A DNA stretch of 64,000 bases from the NCBI GenBank assembly GCA_963722575.1, contig CAVRNR010000020.1, forward strand, positions 1 to 64,000. The letters run 5' to 3'. This DNA is from Fen-178 sp963722575 (GTDB taxonomy: Bacteria; Acidobacteriota; Terriglobia; Bryobacterales; Bryobacteraceae). The notes beneath the pieces were generated by a model that searched no databases, was not told where the DNA came from, and was given only the letters and a program-made list of their open reading frames with translations. This document shows, piece after piece, positions 1 to 8,189 of the stretch. Numbering within the stretch: the stretch's first letter is position 1; each line of letters begins with the position of its first letter. Both the position numbers and the translations under genes were made by a program.

Positions 1-27
1 GCAGTTCGAATCTGCCCGGGCGTACCA
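1..27 (+). tRNA. 3' end of a tRNA gene, probably tRNA-Arg
   Basis: The window opens inside a T-stem. It shows T-loop TTCGAAT (5-11), the 3' side of the T-stem (12-16), acceptor strand CGGGCGT (17-23), discriminator A and encoded CCA (25-27). The anticodon lies before the window, so the identity is inferred from the near-identical fragment at 23003-23052, whose anticodon loop reads CTCCGGA (CCG, Arg). The 5' acceptor strand expected outside the window is ACGCCCG. Confidence 0.75.
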
Positions 28-385
28 GTTTTCTATCACTATAGCCGCCCCGCCTTCCCCAAATTCACGCTCCAGACCTTTTGCTCGACCCGTTTTGTGT
101 CCACGTATCGTCCAATATCGGTAGCCATTTGGACATTACCTCGGCGTGGATAAAACATCAATGATGAAAGGAGCCACGATCGTGGGTGGGCGCCGCAAAC
201 GCGTCACCAAGCTCTATTCCCGTTTGGCTGCGAAAACTGATAAACCGCGGGGTGAGCCGGCAAAACTACCCTCGGGGGTGGGCCGGGAGCCCGGCCCGTT
301 CCGACTACCAGTCAAACACGAAGGGATAAGGTTGGGAAGATGCCCAATGGGGCCAAACGCCCAAGTCCCCGCCAATTGGGCATTT
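28..385. other. Intergenic stretch between tRNA and amidase
   Basis: I see no convincing gene here. A plus-strand open frame of 89 codons (146-415) has no recognisable motif and runs into the amidase 3' end. The one structure is a hairpin at 280-297, GGGCCGGG / CCCGGCCC with a two-base loop. It lacks a T-run, so it is more likely a repeat than an intrinsic terminator. Confidence 0.5.
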
Positions 386-1813
386 CTACAAGTTCTCGCT
401 CAAAGCCGTAGATAGAGGGGAGGGCTTCCAGCCGCCGAAGGCTCCTTCCAACCAGAGTGCCACACGCAATGCGACATCTTCGCGCCACGGGGCAGCCGCC
501 ACCTGCACCGCGATGGGCAGGCCTGTGCTCGACTCGCCGCATCGCACCACCGCGGCCGGCCACCCCGCGACGTTGAAGGCCATGGTGTGGCTGAAGCCGC
601 GAAAATTGTCGTCGCGGACGGATTCGCCGTGAGGCAGTGCGGCGTGGATGTAAGCCGGGCAAACAATCACATCGTAGTGGCGGAGGAATCGGGTCATCTC
701 CGCACGATACGCGTCCAGCTCGGCCCAGTATCGCGCCAGGCCGGCCAAATCCGTGCGATACGGCTCCAGTTTGTCGAGCCAGGCAGTAAGCAGCGGATGG
801 ACTTCACTCGAACCCAGTTCACGCAGATAGTCCCGCAGGCCGTCGCCGCCATCCGGACCGATCAGCTTCATCTCCAAGTCGTAGGCCGCCGTCAGACAGG
901 CCGGGCGGGATTCCTCCACCGAGCGAACCACGGAGGCGAGAGCCCCAGCCGCTCCCCGAACCACACCGGCCACCTCTCCATCCGCCGCCGCGATTCCGTT
1001 ATCGGTGAAGAACGCCACCCGTAGTTCGGCCAGATTCGCCTGTGCGGGATCGCGGCACGGCACATCGGGAACGGTCGCGTCGATGCCATCGGGACCAGTC
1101 AGCACGCGCATGGCTTCGATGAGATCTTCCACCCAGCGCGCCATGGGACCGATCTGCCATACGGTCTCCAACCAGCCGCCCGCGGGTGGAAAGTGACCGG
1201 TGCGCGGCAAGCGGCCCGAGGTCGGCTTGATGGCGGCGATCCCGCAAAATGCCGCAGGCAGGCGAACGGAACCGGCGGCATCGCTGCCCAGTCCCAGAGG
1301 CGAGCCGCACGCCGCCAGAAGAGCCGCTTCTCCCCCGCTGCTGCCGCCGGGGGTTCTCGTGACGTCGTAGGGATTGTTGGTCTGTCCGAAGATCAGGTTG
1401 GCGCTTTCAAAGGCGAACAGAAGGTCCGGCAGATTCGTCCGCGCGATGGGGATGGCGCCGGCGTGGCGCAGGCGCTCGACCAGGGTCGCATCGGCGGTGG
1501 AAGGCGGCGCGTTTCTTCTGCCTAAGGTACCGGCTGTGCAGCGGCTGCCGGCCTGCTCAATCGCGTCCTTGACGCTGAACGGCACACCGTGCAGAGGACC
1601 CCGCGAAGAACCCGCGGCCAGTTCGCGGTCGGCTGCGGCCGCATCCTCCAGCGCACGCTCGGCCTGCACTTCCACGGCCGCGTGCAGCACCGGGTTGACC
1701 ACGGAGATCCGCCGCAAGTGCGCGGAGATCAATTCGCGAGAGGAGATACGGCGCTCCCGGATCAGGCGCGCTTGATCCCGGGCCGAGAGCGTCAGGATGT
1801 GGTCTTCAGGCAT
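386..1813 (-). CDS. Amidase signature family hydrolase
   Basis: A 475-aa amidase of the GatA/fatty-acid-amide-hydrolase fold, which hydrolyses carboxamides with a Ser-cisSer-Lys triad. Visible are Lys82 in PFSVKDAI, the glycine/serine core TPGGSSGGE (Ser158/159) and nucleophile Ser182 in DAAGSVRLPA. No GatB or GatC lies nearby, so it is not the tRNA amidotransferase. ATG 1813 is chosen because an earlier in-frame start (1921) would overlap the upstream gene by 86 bases; from 1813 the gap is 22 bases. No clear signal peptide is seen, so it is probably cytoplasmic. It is the last gene of the eight-gene operon. Its substrate is unknown; a small amide or a peptide fragment imported by the operon is only an inference. 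Confidence 0.85.
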   Translation of the reverse strand: MPEDHILTLSARDQARLIRERRISSRELISAHLRRISVVNPVLHAAVEVQAERALEDAAAADRELAAGSSRGPLHGVPFSVKDAIEQAGSRCTAGTLGRRNAPPSTADATLVERLRHAGAIPIARTNLPDLLFAFESANLIFGQTNNPYDVTRTPGGSSGGEAALLAACGSPLGLGSDAAGSVRLPAAFCGIAAIKPTSGRLPRTGHFPPAGGWLETVWQIGPMARWVEDLIEAMRVLTGPDGIDATVPDVPCRDPAQANLAELRVAFFTDNGIAAADGEVAGVVRGAAGALASVVRSVEESRPACLTAAYDLEMKLIGPDGGDGLRDYLRELGSSEVHPLLTAWLDKLEPYRTDLAGLARYWAELDAYRAEMTRFLRHYDVIVCPAYIHAALPHGESVRDDNFRGFSHTMAFNVAGWPAAVVRCGESSTGLPIAVQVAAAPWREDVALRVALWLEGAFGGWKPSPLSTALSENL

Positions 1814-1835
1814 ATGTTTCGCTGTGCCGGTAACA

Positions 1836-4772
1836 TCAGTTGGTGCCTTCCAGGGGGCGGATGAGCCGGAGCGCGGGCCGCGTGTTGTATTCCTGGCGAT
1901 AGCGGCGATGATCGGCGTCATCGGGGAAATGCTCGCCCGCGGGGTACGGGTAGCGGCTCATGGCATGAAACGGGAGCGGCTCCACGGTGGCGGAAAACGC
2001 CGTGTTGGGGTCGCGATCCTTGGCCCAGCCATCCACCTTCAATAGAAAATCGCGCGTCCAACCGGCCGGCGGCGGCAGCCCGGCCGAAAACCGCAGCCGG
2101 ATCTCATCGCCCGATCCCAGGATGACCGGCCGGTCGTCCACGTCGCGCAGCAGCTCACGCACGTCGCCATAACGCGTGTACAGCCCCGGCGTCGGATTCC
2201 AGAACGAGCTGGGTGACACACTGTCGTAGAAGAACGTATCGGGCTGTTTCCGCTCCGGATCGACCCGCGTCCGCGAGAATCCGCGGAAATTGAGGTTGGC
2301 GGAGACGAGCGGTACTTCGCGCTGCCGCACCTCGGCCAGCGACGCCCCTTCGCTGAGGAAGATCTCGTCCCAATACACGCAGACGCTGGTCACGATCCGC
2401 ACTTTGCGGCTGGCGGCCGGAAACCGCAGTTCCACCGCGATCGTCTTGGGCTTGCCCGCGGGCATTCCCATGTCTTCGTTTGCCGTTATCCACTGCCCCG
2501 CGGCGTCCTGCATCTGCAGGTACGGCATCACCAGGCCGCCCTTCACTTCCTGCGCGGCGGCGCGGAATGTGCTGCCATCGGCCCAGTCCACCCAGCCGTT
2601 GAGCAGCAGGACGGCGCGGCCGTCCGGCGCGGCCTTGCCGAAATCCAGCTCCAGCGTGTGCGGCGCGGCCACGCCCAGTTTGGAGCGCGGAAACTGGTCG
2701 GGATACTTCTGGTCGCGCGCCAGCAGGCGCGCCAGCACGTCGCGCCCCGCGTCGTCGCGCGCCGATTGCGGATAGATGCGCCGTTCGACGCCGAACAGAC
2801 GGAACTCGGGATACGGCGGCCCCTTGAATTTCTCGTTGGTGAAAATCTCGGTCGAGGCGGGATGATCCACGGCCAGAAGCTGAATTTGATCCAGGTACGA
2901 CACCTCGCTCAACTCTTCGGTGACGCGAATGTCGTAACTGCCATCCACCGCGGCCAGCGCCGCGCCGGGAATCGAGACGTACTCGTCATGGTCCACCGGG
3001 AAGTAGGTGCCATCGCCATTGCTCGCGCCCAGGGGAGCGACGCCCAGCACATCGGTAATGAACTGCATGGCGCGGCCATTCCAGGTCCAGATCATGGGAC
3101 AAGAGCCCGAAAGCCGCTGCGCCTCCCGGTAGGTATAGCCGCGCCCCGCCGCCTGCCTGGTTTCGTTCTGGATCAGGCCGTTGGGCCAGGTGATGCGCAC
3201 CACGTCCACCGATGCCGCGGCGCCCGTGTCGAACAGCAGCGGCACACCTTCATAAACGGCCTTGCGGTACAGCGTCCCGGCCTTGATTTCCACCTCGGCG
3301 TCCTGCGCCAGCTTGAGATTCTTGATGCCCTCCAGCCGCACGCGGATCCAGTGCGACGAAGCGCGGCTGCGGTTGAATGCCACGTGAATCTTGCCGTCGG
3401 CCGCAATGCTGGCGCGATCCATGCGGCCGTCGTTATCGAAATCGGCTTCCACCACCGAATCGTCGGGCGGCGCGCCCTGGAACGGCTCCGTTGTGTAACG
3501 GCCGCCCAGGCGATCGCGATACAGCACGGGCGTGCGGCCGCGATAGAACACGGCCAGATCGAACGCCTTGCTGCCGGGCGCCACGCGCAGCTTCTCCGCC
3601 GCCGTCGGGAAGCCCTCGACGAACGGGAAATCCGCGGTGCGGTCCGCAAACCCCGCCGCGCCTTCATTGCGCATCAGCGCCGGCGACGCTCCCAGCAGGA
3701 TCAGGTCGAGATCGTAATCGTGATCGTAGTCGAGCCATACGGCGCGCTCGAATCGCCGCGGAGGCAACTTGGCTTCGATGCGGCTGAAATGTCCCTTGGA
3801 GTTGGCCAGCAGCACCGGCCCCGACTCGGTGAGGACGCACAGGTCCATGAAGCCGTCATTATTAAAATCGCCCGCCGCCACCGAGATGACGCCAGTGAGG
3901 CCCTCGAGTCCCGAATCGGGCACCAGTTCGCTGCCCCGCCGGTAGAGCACCACCCCGCGCGCCGACCACGCCAGCAGATCCGTGAGTCCTTGGCCGGTGG
4001 AATCGATCGCCAGCAGCCCCGCCGCCGTGCCTTCCAGAACGTGATCCTGGTACACCGGATTGGCCGCGGCCGGCTGGGCCGCCGGCCCCTCGGGCGGATC
4101 GTAGATCTCGGCATACATGCACCAATCCACGTCCTCGGGCGCCACCGCGTCTTCCTGCTGCTTCTTAAGCTCCTGGAATTCCGCCAGTTCGCGCGCCGCC
4201 TGCTCGGCGCGCCCTTCCTGCCGGTAGAAGTTGTAAAGCTGGAACCGCGCCGCGGCCAGTTGCGGACCGAGCTTCGCCGCCAGCTCGAACTGCGCCACCG
4301 CCGTGTCGGTGTGGCCTTGCAGTTTGTACAGGGACCCGAGCTGATAATGCCCGATGGCCTCATCGGGCACAAGCTGAACCATGCGCTCGAACTGCGCCAC
4401 CGCCGCGTCCGTTTCGCCCGCCTTCTTATACTGAATGCCCAGGTTGAACCAGGTATACGGCAGCTTGGGGTCGCGCCGCTGCACGTCTTTGAGCTGGGCC
4501 ACGCCTTCCCGAATCCTGCCGTCATTGAGCAGCGCCAGCCCGTAATTCAGCTTTTCCCTGACGGAATTGGGCGCCAGATCGAGAGCCTTTTTGAACTCCA
4601 CTACCGCTTCGGCCTGGGTGGTAGGGTTTTCGTAAAAGGCTCTGCCCAGGTTGCGGTGCTGCGCCAGGGCACGGGAAACCGTGGACGAGTCTGCCGGCCA
4701 GAGCAGCAGTGCGCTCAGCACCAGCGCACCGGCCGCGCAGAGCCGCATGGCGACGCTCCTCATTGAACTCAC
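1836..4772 (-). CDS. Exported TPR - FG-GAP - ASPIC/UnbV protein
   Basis: A 978-aa exported protein. A signal peptide (to about residue 38) is followed by at least four TPR units (about 40-205), a linker, FG-GAP/VCBS calcium-binding propeller blades with DxDxDG-like loops such as DFNNDGFMD and DFDNDGRMD (about 245-470), and an ASPIC/UnbV-like segment (about 480-560). A C-terminal region of about 400 residues is one I do not recognise. GTG 4772 overlaps the upstream TGA by four bases (GTGA), which suggests translational coupling; ATG 4763 is an alternative. ASPIC/UnbV proteins are secreted and bind calcium, but their biochemical role in bacteria is poorly known. The same TPR and ASPIC parts occur as two adjacent genes at 19298-22179. 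Confidence 0.8.
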   Translation of the reverse strand: MSSMRSVAMRLCAAGALVLSALLLWPADSSTVSRALAQHRNLGRAFYENPTTQAEAVVEFKKALDLAPNSVREKLNYGLALLNDGRIREGVAQLKDVQRRDPKLPYTWFNLGIQYKKAGETDAAVAQFERMVQLVPDEAIGHYQLGSLYKLQGHTDTAVAQFELAAKLGPQLAAARFQLYNFYRQEGRAEQAARELAEFQELKKQQEDAVAPEDVDWCMYAEIYDPPEGPAAQPAAANPVYQDHVLEGTAAGLLAIDSTGQGLTDLLAWSARGVVLYRRGSELVPDSGLEGLTGVISVAAGDFNNDGFMDLCVLTESGPVLLANSKGHFSRIEAKLPPRRFERAVWLDYDHDYDLDLILLGASPALMRNEGAAGFADRTADFPFVEGFPTAAEKLRVAPGSKAFDLAVFYRGRTPVLYRDRLGGRYTTEPFQGAPPDDSVVEADFDNDGRMDRASIAADGKIHVAFNRSRASSHWIRVRLEGIKNLKLAQDAEVEIKAGTLYRKAVYEGVPLLFDTGAAASVDVVRITWPNGLIQNETRQAAGRGYTYREAQRLSGSCPMIWTWNGRAMQFITDVLGVAPLGASNGDGTYFPVDHDEYVSIPGAALAAVDGSYDIRVTEELSEVSYLDQIQLLAVDHPASTEIFTNEKFKGPPYPEFRLFGVERRIYPQSARDDAGRDVLARLLARDQKYPDQFPRSKLGVAAPHTLELDFGKAAPDGRAVLLLNGWVDWADGSTFRAAAQEVKGGLVMPYLQMQDAAGQWITANEDMGMPAGKPKTIAVELRFPAASRKVRIVTSVCVYWDEIFLSEGASLAEVRQREVPLVSANLNFRGFSRTRVDPERKQPDTFFYDSVSPSSFWNPTPGLYTRYGDVRELLRDVDDRPVILGSGDEIRLRFSAGLPPPAGWTRDFLLKVDGWAKDRDPNTAFSATVEPLPFHAMSRYPYPAGEHFPDDADHRRYRQEYNTRPALRLIRPLEGTN

Positions 4773-6601
4773 GGGACCGGCTCGCCGCGCCCATCGAATC
4801 GGCCGCTGGCCGCCAGCGCGTCGCGCAGGCGCCCGCGATTCGCACCGGCCTTTTCAGCGGCTGCCGCGATTGTCCGGATGGCCTCCTCCGGGGCGGTATT
4901 CGCGGGCAAACGAAAGATCCACGGGAGATTGACAGAGGTGAGGCTGGTGTCGGCGGAGAGCGCCACCACGGGAAGGAAGAGCTTGGCGGCGAGTTGCTCC
5001 GAAAGGTGGCTAGCATCGCGGCCCACCGCCAGGATGCCCACCGCATTTCCGCGGAACAGCAGGTCCACCAACTCGGTGGACGCCTGTCCCCAAGGCTGAT
5101 CCGCATCCACGGGCGCCAGCAGGTAGCGATCTCCCAGAGGCGCCAGCAACGCCCGCACCGCCGGGGCTGCGACGATCCGCGCCGCCGCCGGCCCGAACAC
5201 CACCAACCGCAGGGGTCCGCCGGCGGCATCGGGCACCGGCGGGCCGAAATACGCCACGCCGCCTTCGCCCACGCGCGCGTAGGGCTTCTTCTGCATGCTA
5301 TAACGCCGGTATTGGATCGCGCCATTGTGCACGGTTGCCAGGTACAGCGGGACCACGTTCTTGGAATTGGGATCGAAGACCATCTCGCCGGTCACTCCCT
5401 TGTAGCCTTCCAGACCCGCCAGCGCATCGCGGATCTTGCCGCGATTCAATCCGGCGCGGCAGATGGCGTCCAGCAGGATGTTCATGGTGTCGAAGGCCAG
5501 GGAGGCAAACACTTCCGGCTGCCGGCCGAACCGCTTGGCGAAACGCGAACGGAAGCTCATCCAGACCGGATCGTCGCGGGTGGGGTCGAAGGGAAATACC
5601 GCTTCCATCCCCTCGGCGTCCGCCCCGGCGTCCGACAGCATAGTCTCTCCGATGGTCCGGTAACTGCCGAAGACCCGCTGCTTCATTCCTAGTTCGCGCA
5701 TCTGTTTCAGGATGGCGGCGGTGGGCGCCTGGTCTCCCCAGACGACGATGGCCTGCGCTCCGGAATCCGCGATGATCCCGAGAGACCTGCGAAAATCCGT
5801 GGTGCCCGGAAGATACTTCTGTTCGAGGATGACCGGATGGCCCAGGCGCTGGGCGGCGTCCCGAAACTTCAGCACACCGAACCGGCCGTAGCGGTCGTTG
5901 ACGCGCAGCAAGGCCACGCGCGTCAGGCCCAGGTCCGTATAGATGCGCCGCGCCAGGGTATAGCCCTGCACCCGGTCGTCTTGAATGGTGGTGAAATACC
6001 AGGGGACAATGGTTTCCGGAATGGTGGGATCGGTGGCGGCGGAGTTTACAATGGGCACTTCCATCTTGAGGATGGCGCGCAGCGCGATATGGGTGGAATC
6101 GGCGCCGAGCGACCCCAACATGGCCCAGACCTTTTCGTCGTAATCCATCTTGACGATCTCGTTGCTGGAGGCGCCCCACAGCGCCTGGTCGTTGTGCACC
6201 ATCAGGTGGAACGGTTTGCCCCCATAACCTCCGCGCGCATTGGCCTCTTCCACGGCCAGCAGCGCGCCGTTCAGCATCATGCGGCCCAGCGCTTGGTCGG
6301 GGTGGTTCTCGATCGGCCCCAGGAAACCGATGCGCACCTCGTCCACATCCTGGGGCTTGAGCGTGGGCACATCCCGCGCCGCGCCGTTGTACTCCTCCTG
6401 GTTCTCGTAAAACTTGTAGTAAGGCTCGGCGAACTTGCCGTAGGGCCGCATGTCTTCCGGCGTATTGGCGTAGGGGCGGACCTCGCGGTCCTTGGGCGGG
6501 CCGGGCGGGTCGGCGCCGCAGCTACAGGTACCGGGCGCCTGGGCCTGCAACGCCACGGCCGCGGCCGCGGTAATCAGTACACGCAGGATCGGCAGTGACA
6601 T
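4769..6601 (-). CDS. Periplasmic ligand-binding protein, LivJ-like (Peripla_BP_6)
   Basis: A 610-aa exported protein. After a signal peptide (about 1-22) comes a type I periplasmic binding fold (about 85-450), as in the branched-chain amino acid receptor LivJ: VRIGFLGPIENHP, GALLAVEEANARGGYGG, NSAATDPTIPET, VNDRYGRFG. A shorter second segment (about 465-600) looks like a degenerate half of the same fold. No ABC permease or ATPase is nearby, so it may act as a stand-alone sensor or carrier. Its ATG lies three bases after the upstream stop and its TGA overlaps the next start, so it is tightly coupled. An unusual Cys-containing segment (CSCGAD) follows the signal peptide. The ligand is unknown. 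Confidence 0.82.
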   Translation of the reverse strand: MSLPILRVLITAAAAVALQAQAPGTCSCGADPPGPPKDREVRPYANTPEDMRPYGKFAEPYYKFYENQEEYNGAARDVPTLKPQDVDEVRIGFLGPIENHPDQALGRMMLNGALLAVEEANARGGYGGKPFHLMVHNDQALWGASSNEIVKMDYDEKVWAMLGSLGADSTHIALRAILKMEVPIVNSAATDPTIPETIVPWYFTTIQDDRVQGYTLARRIYTDLGLTRVALLRVNDRYGRFGVLKFRDAAQRLGHPVILEQKYLPGTTDFRRSLGIIADSGAQAIVVWGDQAPTAAILKQMRELGMKQRVFGSYRTIGETMLSDAGADAEGMEAVFPFDPTRDDPVWMSFRSRFAKRFGRQPEVFASLAFDTMNILLDAICRAGLNRGKIRDALAGLEGYKGVTGEMVFDPNSKNVVPLYLATVHNGAIQYRRYSMQKKPYARVGEGGVAYFGPPVPDAAGGPLRLVVFGPAAARIVAAPAVRALLAPLGDRYLLAPVDADQPWGQASTELVDLLFRGNAVGILAVGRDASHLSEQLAAKLFLPVVALSADTSLTSVNLPWIFRLPANTAPEEAIRTIAAAAEKAGANRGRLRDALAASGRFDGRGEPVP

Positions 6602-6603
6602 GG

Positions 6604-7098
6604 CTACTCCTTCTTGGCTTCAGCGGTGCGGAAGATCGCGATGGCTTCGATCTCCACCAGCAGGTCGGGACGGCACAGGATCGCCTGGATGCCGGTGGAA
6701 GCGGGCAGCGGATCGAGTTCGTGTTCGCGATAGAACGCCGTACGCTCCTCATTAAAAGCGGCGTAGTCGCGCTCGATATCGCGCAGGTAGCAGGTGGTGC
6801 GCACCACATCCTTCCAGTTGGCGCCCTCGGATTCCAGCAGTGCCGTGATGTTGGCGAAGGTGCGGCGAGTCTGGGCGCGGAAATCGCCCGGAAAGAGAGT
6901 CTCCCCCTGGGCACCTACCGAGGCTGTCCCCGAGATCAGCACGACCGCCACGTTTCCGAAGTCCAGCCGCATGCCGCGCGAAAAGGAACTGGGCCGCTCG
7001 TAATCGCAGGCCTCATTGAGGGCGAGAGGCGCGCGAACCGCTCTCTTTTCGATGGCCGTGGCGCCCATCGCTTCAGCCAATGCTTCCGAAATTCTCAT
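6604..7098 (-). CDS. RidA/YjgF-family protein without the catalytic arginine
   Basis: A 164-aa protein with the RidA (YER057c/UK114) core: ISGTASVG, FRAQTRRTFANITALL, VRTTCYLRD and the C-terminal LVEIEAIAIF. RidA enzymes hydrolyse reactive imines and enamines and usually have about 130 residues. In E. coli RidA the imine-binding Arg105 lies in PARSCVEVA; the aligned stretch here is PASTGIQAI, so this Arg is replaced. A different reaction or only ligand binding is therefore likely. No signal peptide is seen, which makes it one of two apparently cytoplasmic proteins in the operon. Its start overlaps the stop of the upstream propeller gene by four bases (ATGA). Confidence 0.82.
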   Translation of the reverse strand: MRISEALAEAMGATAIEKRAVRAPLALNEACDYERPSSFSRGMRLDFGNVAVVLISGTASVGAQGETLFPGDFRAQTRRTFANITALLESEGANWKDVVRTTCYLRDIERDYAAFNEERTAFYREHELDPLPASTGIQAILCRPDLLVEIEAIAIFRTAEAKKE

Positions 7099-8189
7099 CG
7101 TTTAGCTGTCTCCTCTTGCTTCAAGCGGATTCCATGGCTGACGCCATGGGCCGTGGCCACCCACACATCGTCGCCCTGAAGGTCCACCGCCAGGACGTAG
7201 TGGTGGGAGGGAGCCGTGGTCACGGGAATCCGCGTGATCTTTCCCTGGGCGTCCCGGACGTACATTTCCGGCGCGTTTGTGTCCAGCGCCGGCCGGTAGA
7301 CCGACCAGTTCGTGCCGTCGTAGTAAGCCAATCCCTTATCCGTTGAGAACCAGGCCCGGGTGCCGTCCACGGCTTTCACGTGGTTCAGAAAATTGCTGGG
7401 AAGGCCGCTGTCCTTATCCAGGAAATTCTTCCAGTACCGCCCGTCGTAGCGGCTGGCGCCGAAGTAAGTGGCGACCCACAGGACGTTGTCTTTCTCGGCC
7501 CAACTCACCGAGGTGGTGATCTCGTGAATCAACCCCTGGTCCTTGAGCAGCACGATCTCGGTCTCGCCATCGGGATCGCGGTAGTCCTTCCATCGGCCGG
7601 TCTTCACGTCGTACTCCAGCACGCCGCCGCCCCACACGGCGTAATATACCTTCTCGGCGCCGGCGGAGACGGAGTAAGTCCAGATCTCGTACATGGGAGT
7701 GTTGCGTTCGTTGAAGTCCCGCCATTGCCCGGTCTTGAGGTCGAGGCGCGCGCCTCCGGCGGCGGTGGCCACCCACACCGCGTCGCCTTGGACCGACACG
7801 CCGTAGACCACGTCGTTGGGCAGCCCGCTGTTGAGCTGGGTGTAGTTGTCGAACCGCCCGGCCGAGAACCGGCTCAAGCCGCCCATGGTGGCCGCCCAGA
7901 CATCGCCGGTTTTCGGGTCTACGTCGACGCAGAGCACGGCGCGATGCACCAGCCCGTCCGCGGTGCCATAGACTTTCCAGCGGCCGTTCGCGTAGAGCGC
8001 CAGGCCGTTCTCGGTGGCCGCCCACACCCGATTGCCATCCACCTTGATCTGGAAGACATGGTTGTCCGGCAGACCGTTCTCGGTGGTGAAGTTCTCCCAC
8101 CGGAACCGCGGCATGTCGGGGACGCCGGCCGAGGATCCGGTCGCGGCCCCAGCCGCGAACATGAGCAACACTGCAAGGCGCCTTCTCAT
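7095..8189 (-). CDS. Exported beta-propeller protein (two-component-regulator propeller type)
   Basis: A 364-aa protein with a signal peptide (about 1-21). Propeller blades repeat motifs such as GLPDNHVFQIKVDGNRVWAA, VWAATMGGLSRF, VWVATAAGGARL, LWVATYFGASRYDG and VWVATAHGVSHG. These are the short Reg_prop blades normally found in the periplasmic sensor part of hybrid histidine kinases. No kinase is attached, so it is a free periplasmic propeller. It is coupled by four-base overlaps to both neighbours (8186-8189 and 7095-7098). The ligand or partner is unknown; a scaffold for the other exported products of the operon is an inference. Confidence 0.82.
   Translation of the reverse strand: MRRRLAVLLMFAAGAATGSSAGVPDMPRFRWENFTTENGLPDNHVFQIKVDGNRVWAATENGLALYANGRWKVYGTADGLVHRAVLCVDVDPKTGDVWAATMGGLSRFSAGRFDNYTQLNSGLPNDVVYGVSVQGDAVWVATAAGGARLDLKTGQWRDFNERNTPMYEIWTYSVSAGAEKVYYAVWGGGVLEYDVKTGRWKDYRDPDGETEIVLLKDQGLIHEITTSVSWAEKDNVLWVATYFGASRYDGRYWKNFLDKDSGLPSNFLNHVKAVDGTRAWFSTDKGLAYYDGTNWSVYRPALDTNAPEMYVRDAQGKITRIPVTTAPSHHYVLAVDLQGDDVWVATAHGVSHGIRLKQEETAKR

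Noticed and set aside
146..415. An 89-codon plus-strand frame between the tRNA end and the amidase
   Set aside because: No motif, it overlaps the amidase 3' end in antisense, and it contains a palindromic hairpin. It does not look like an integrase or a small known protein.
386..1921. Longer start (1921) for the amidase
   Set aside because: The extra 36 residues overlap the upstream gene by 86 bases and show no family similarity; ATG 1813 begins with a typical amidase N-terminus.
2658..4766. A 702-codon open frame on the plus strand opposite the TPR-ASPIC gene
   Set aside because: It has no recognisable motif, is rich in Arg/His/Gly as expected for the antisense of a GC-rich gene, and the minus-strand frame has clear TPR, FG-GAP and ASPIC motifs. 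The same applies to long antisense frames at 8252-10405, 10093-11454, 27329-29275, 29320-31503, 32610-34280, 36472-37884 and 50348-52165.
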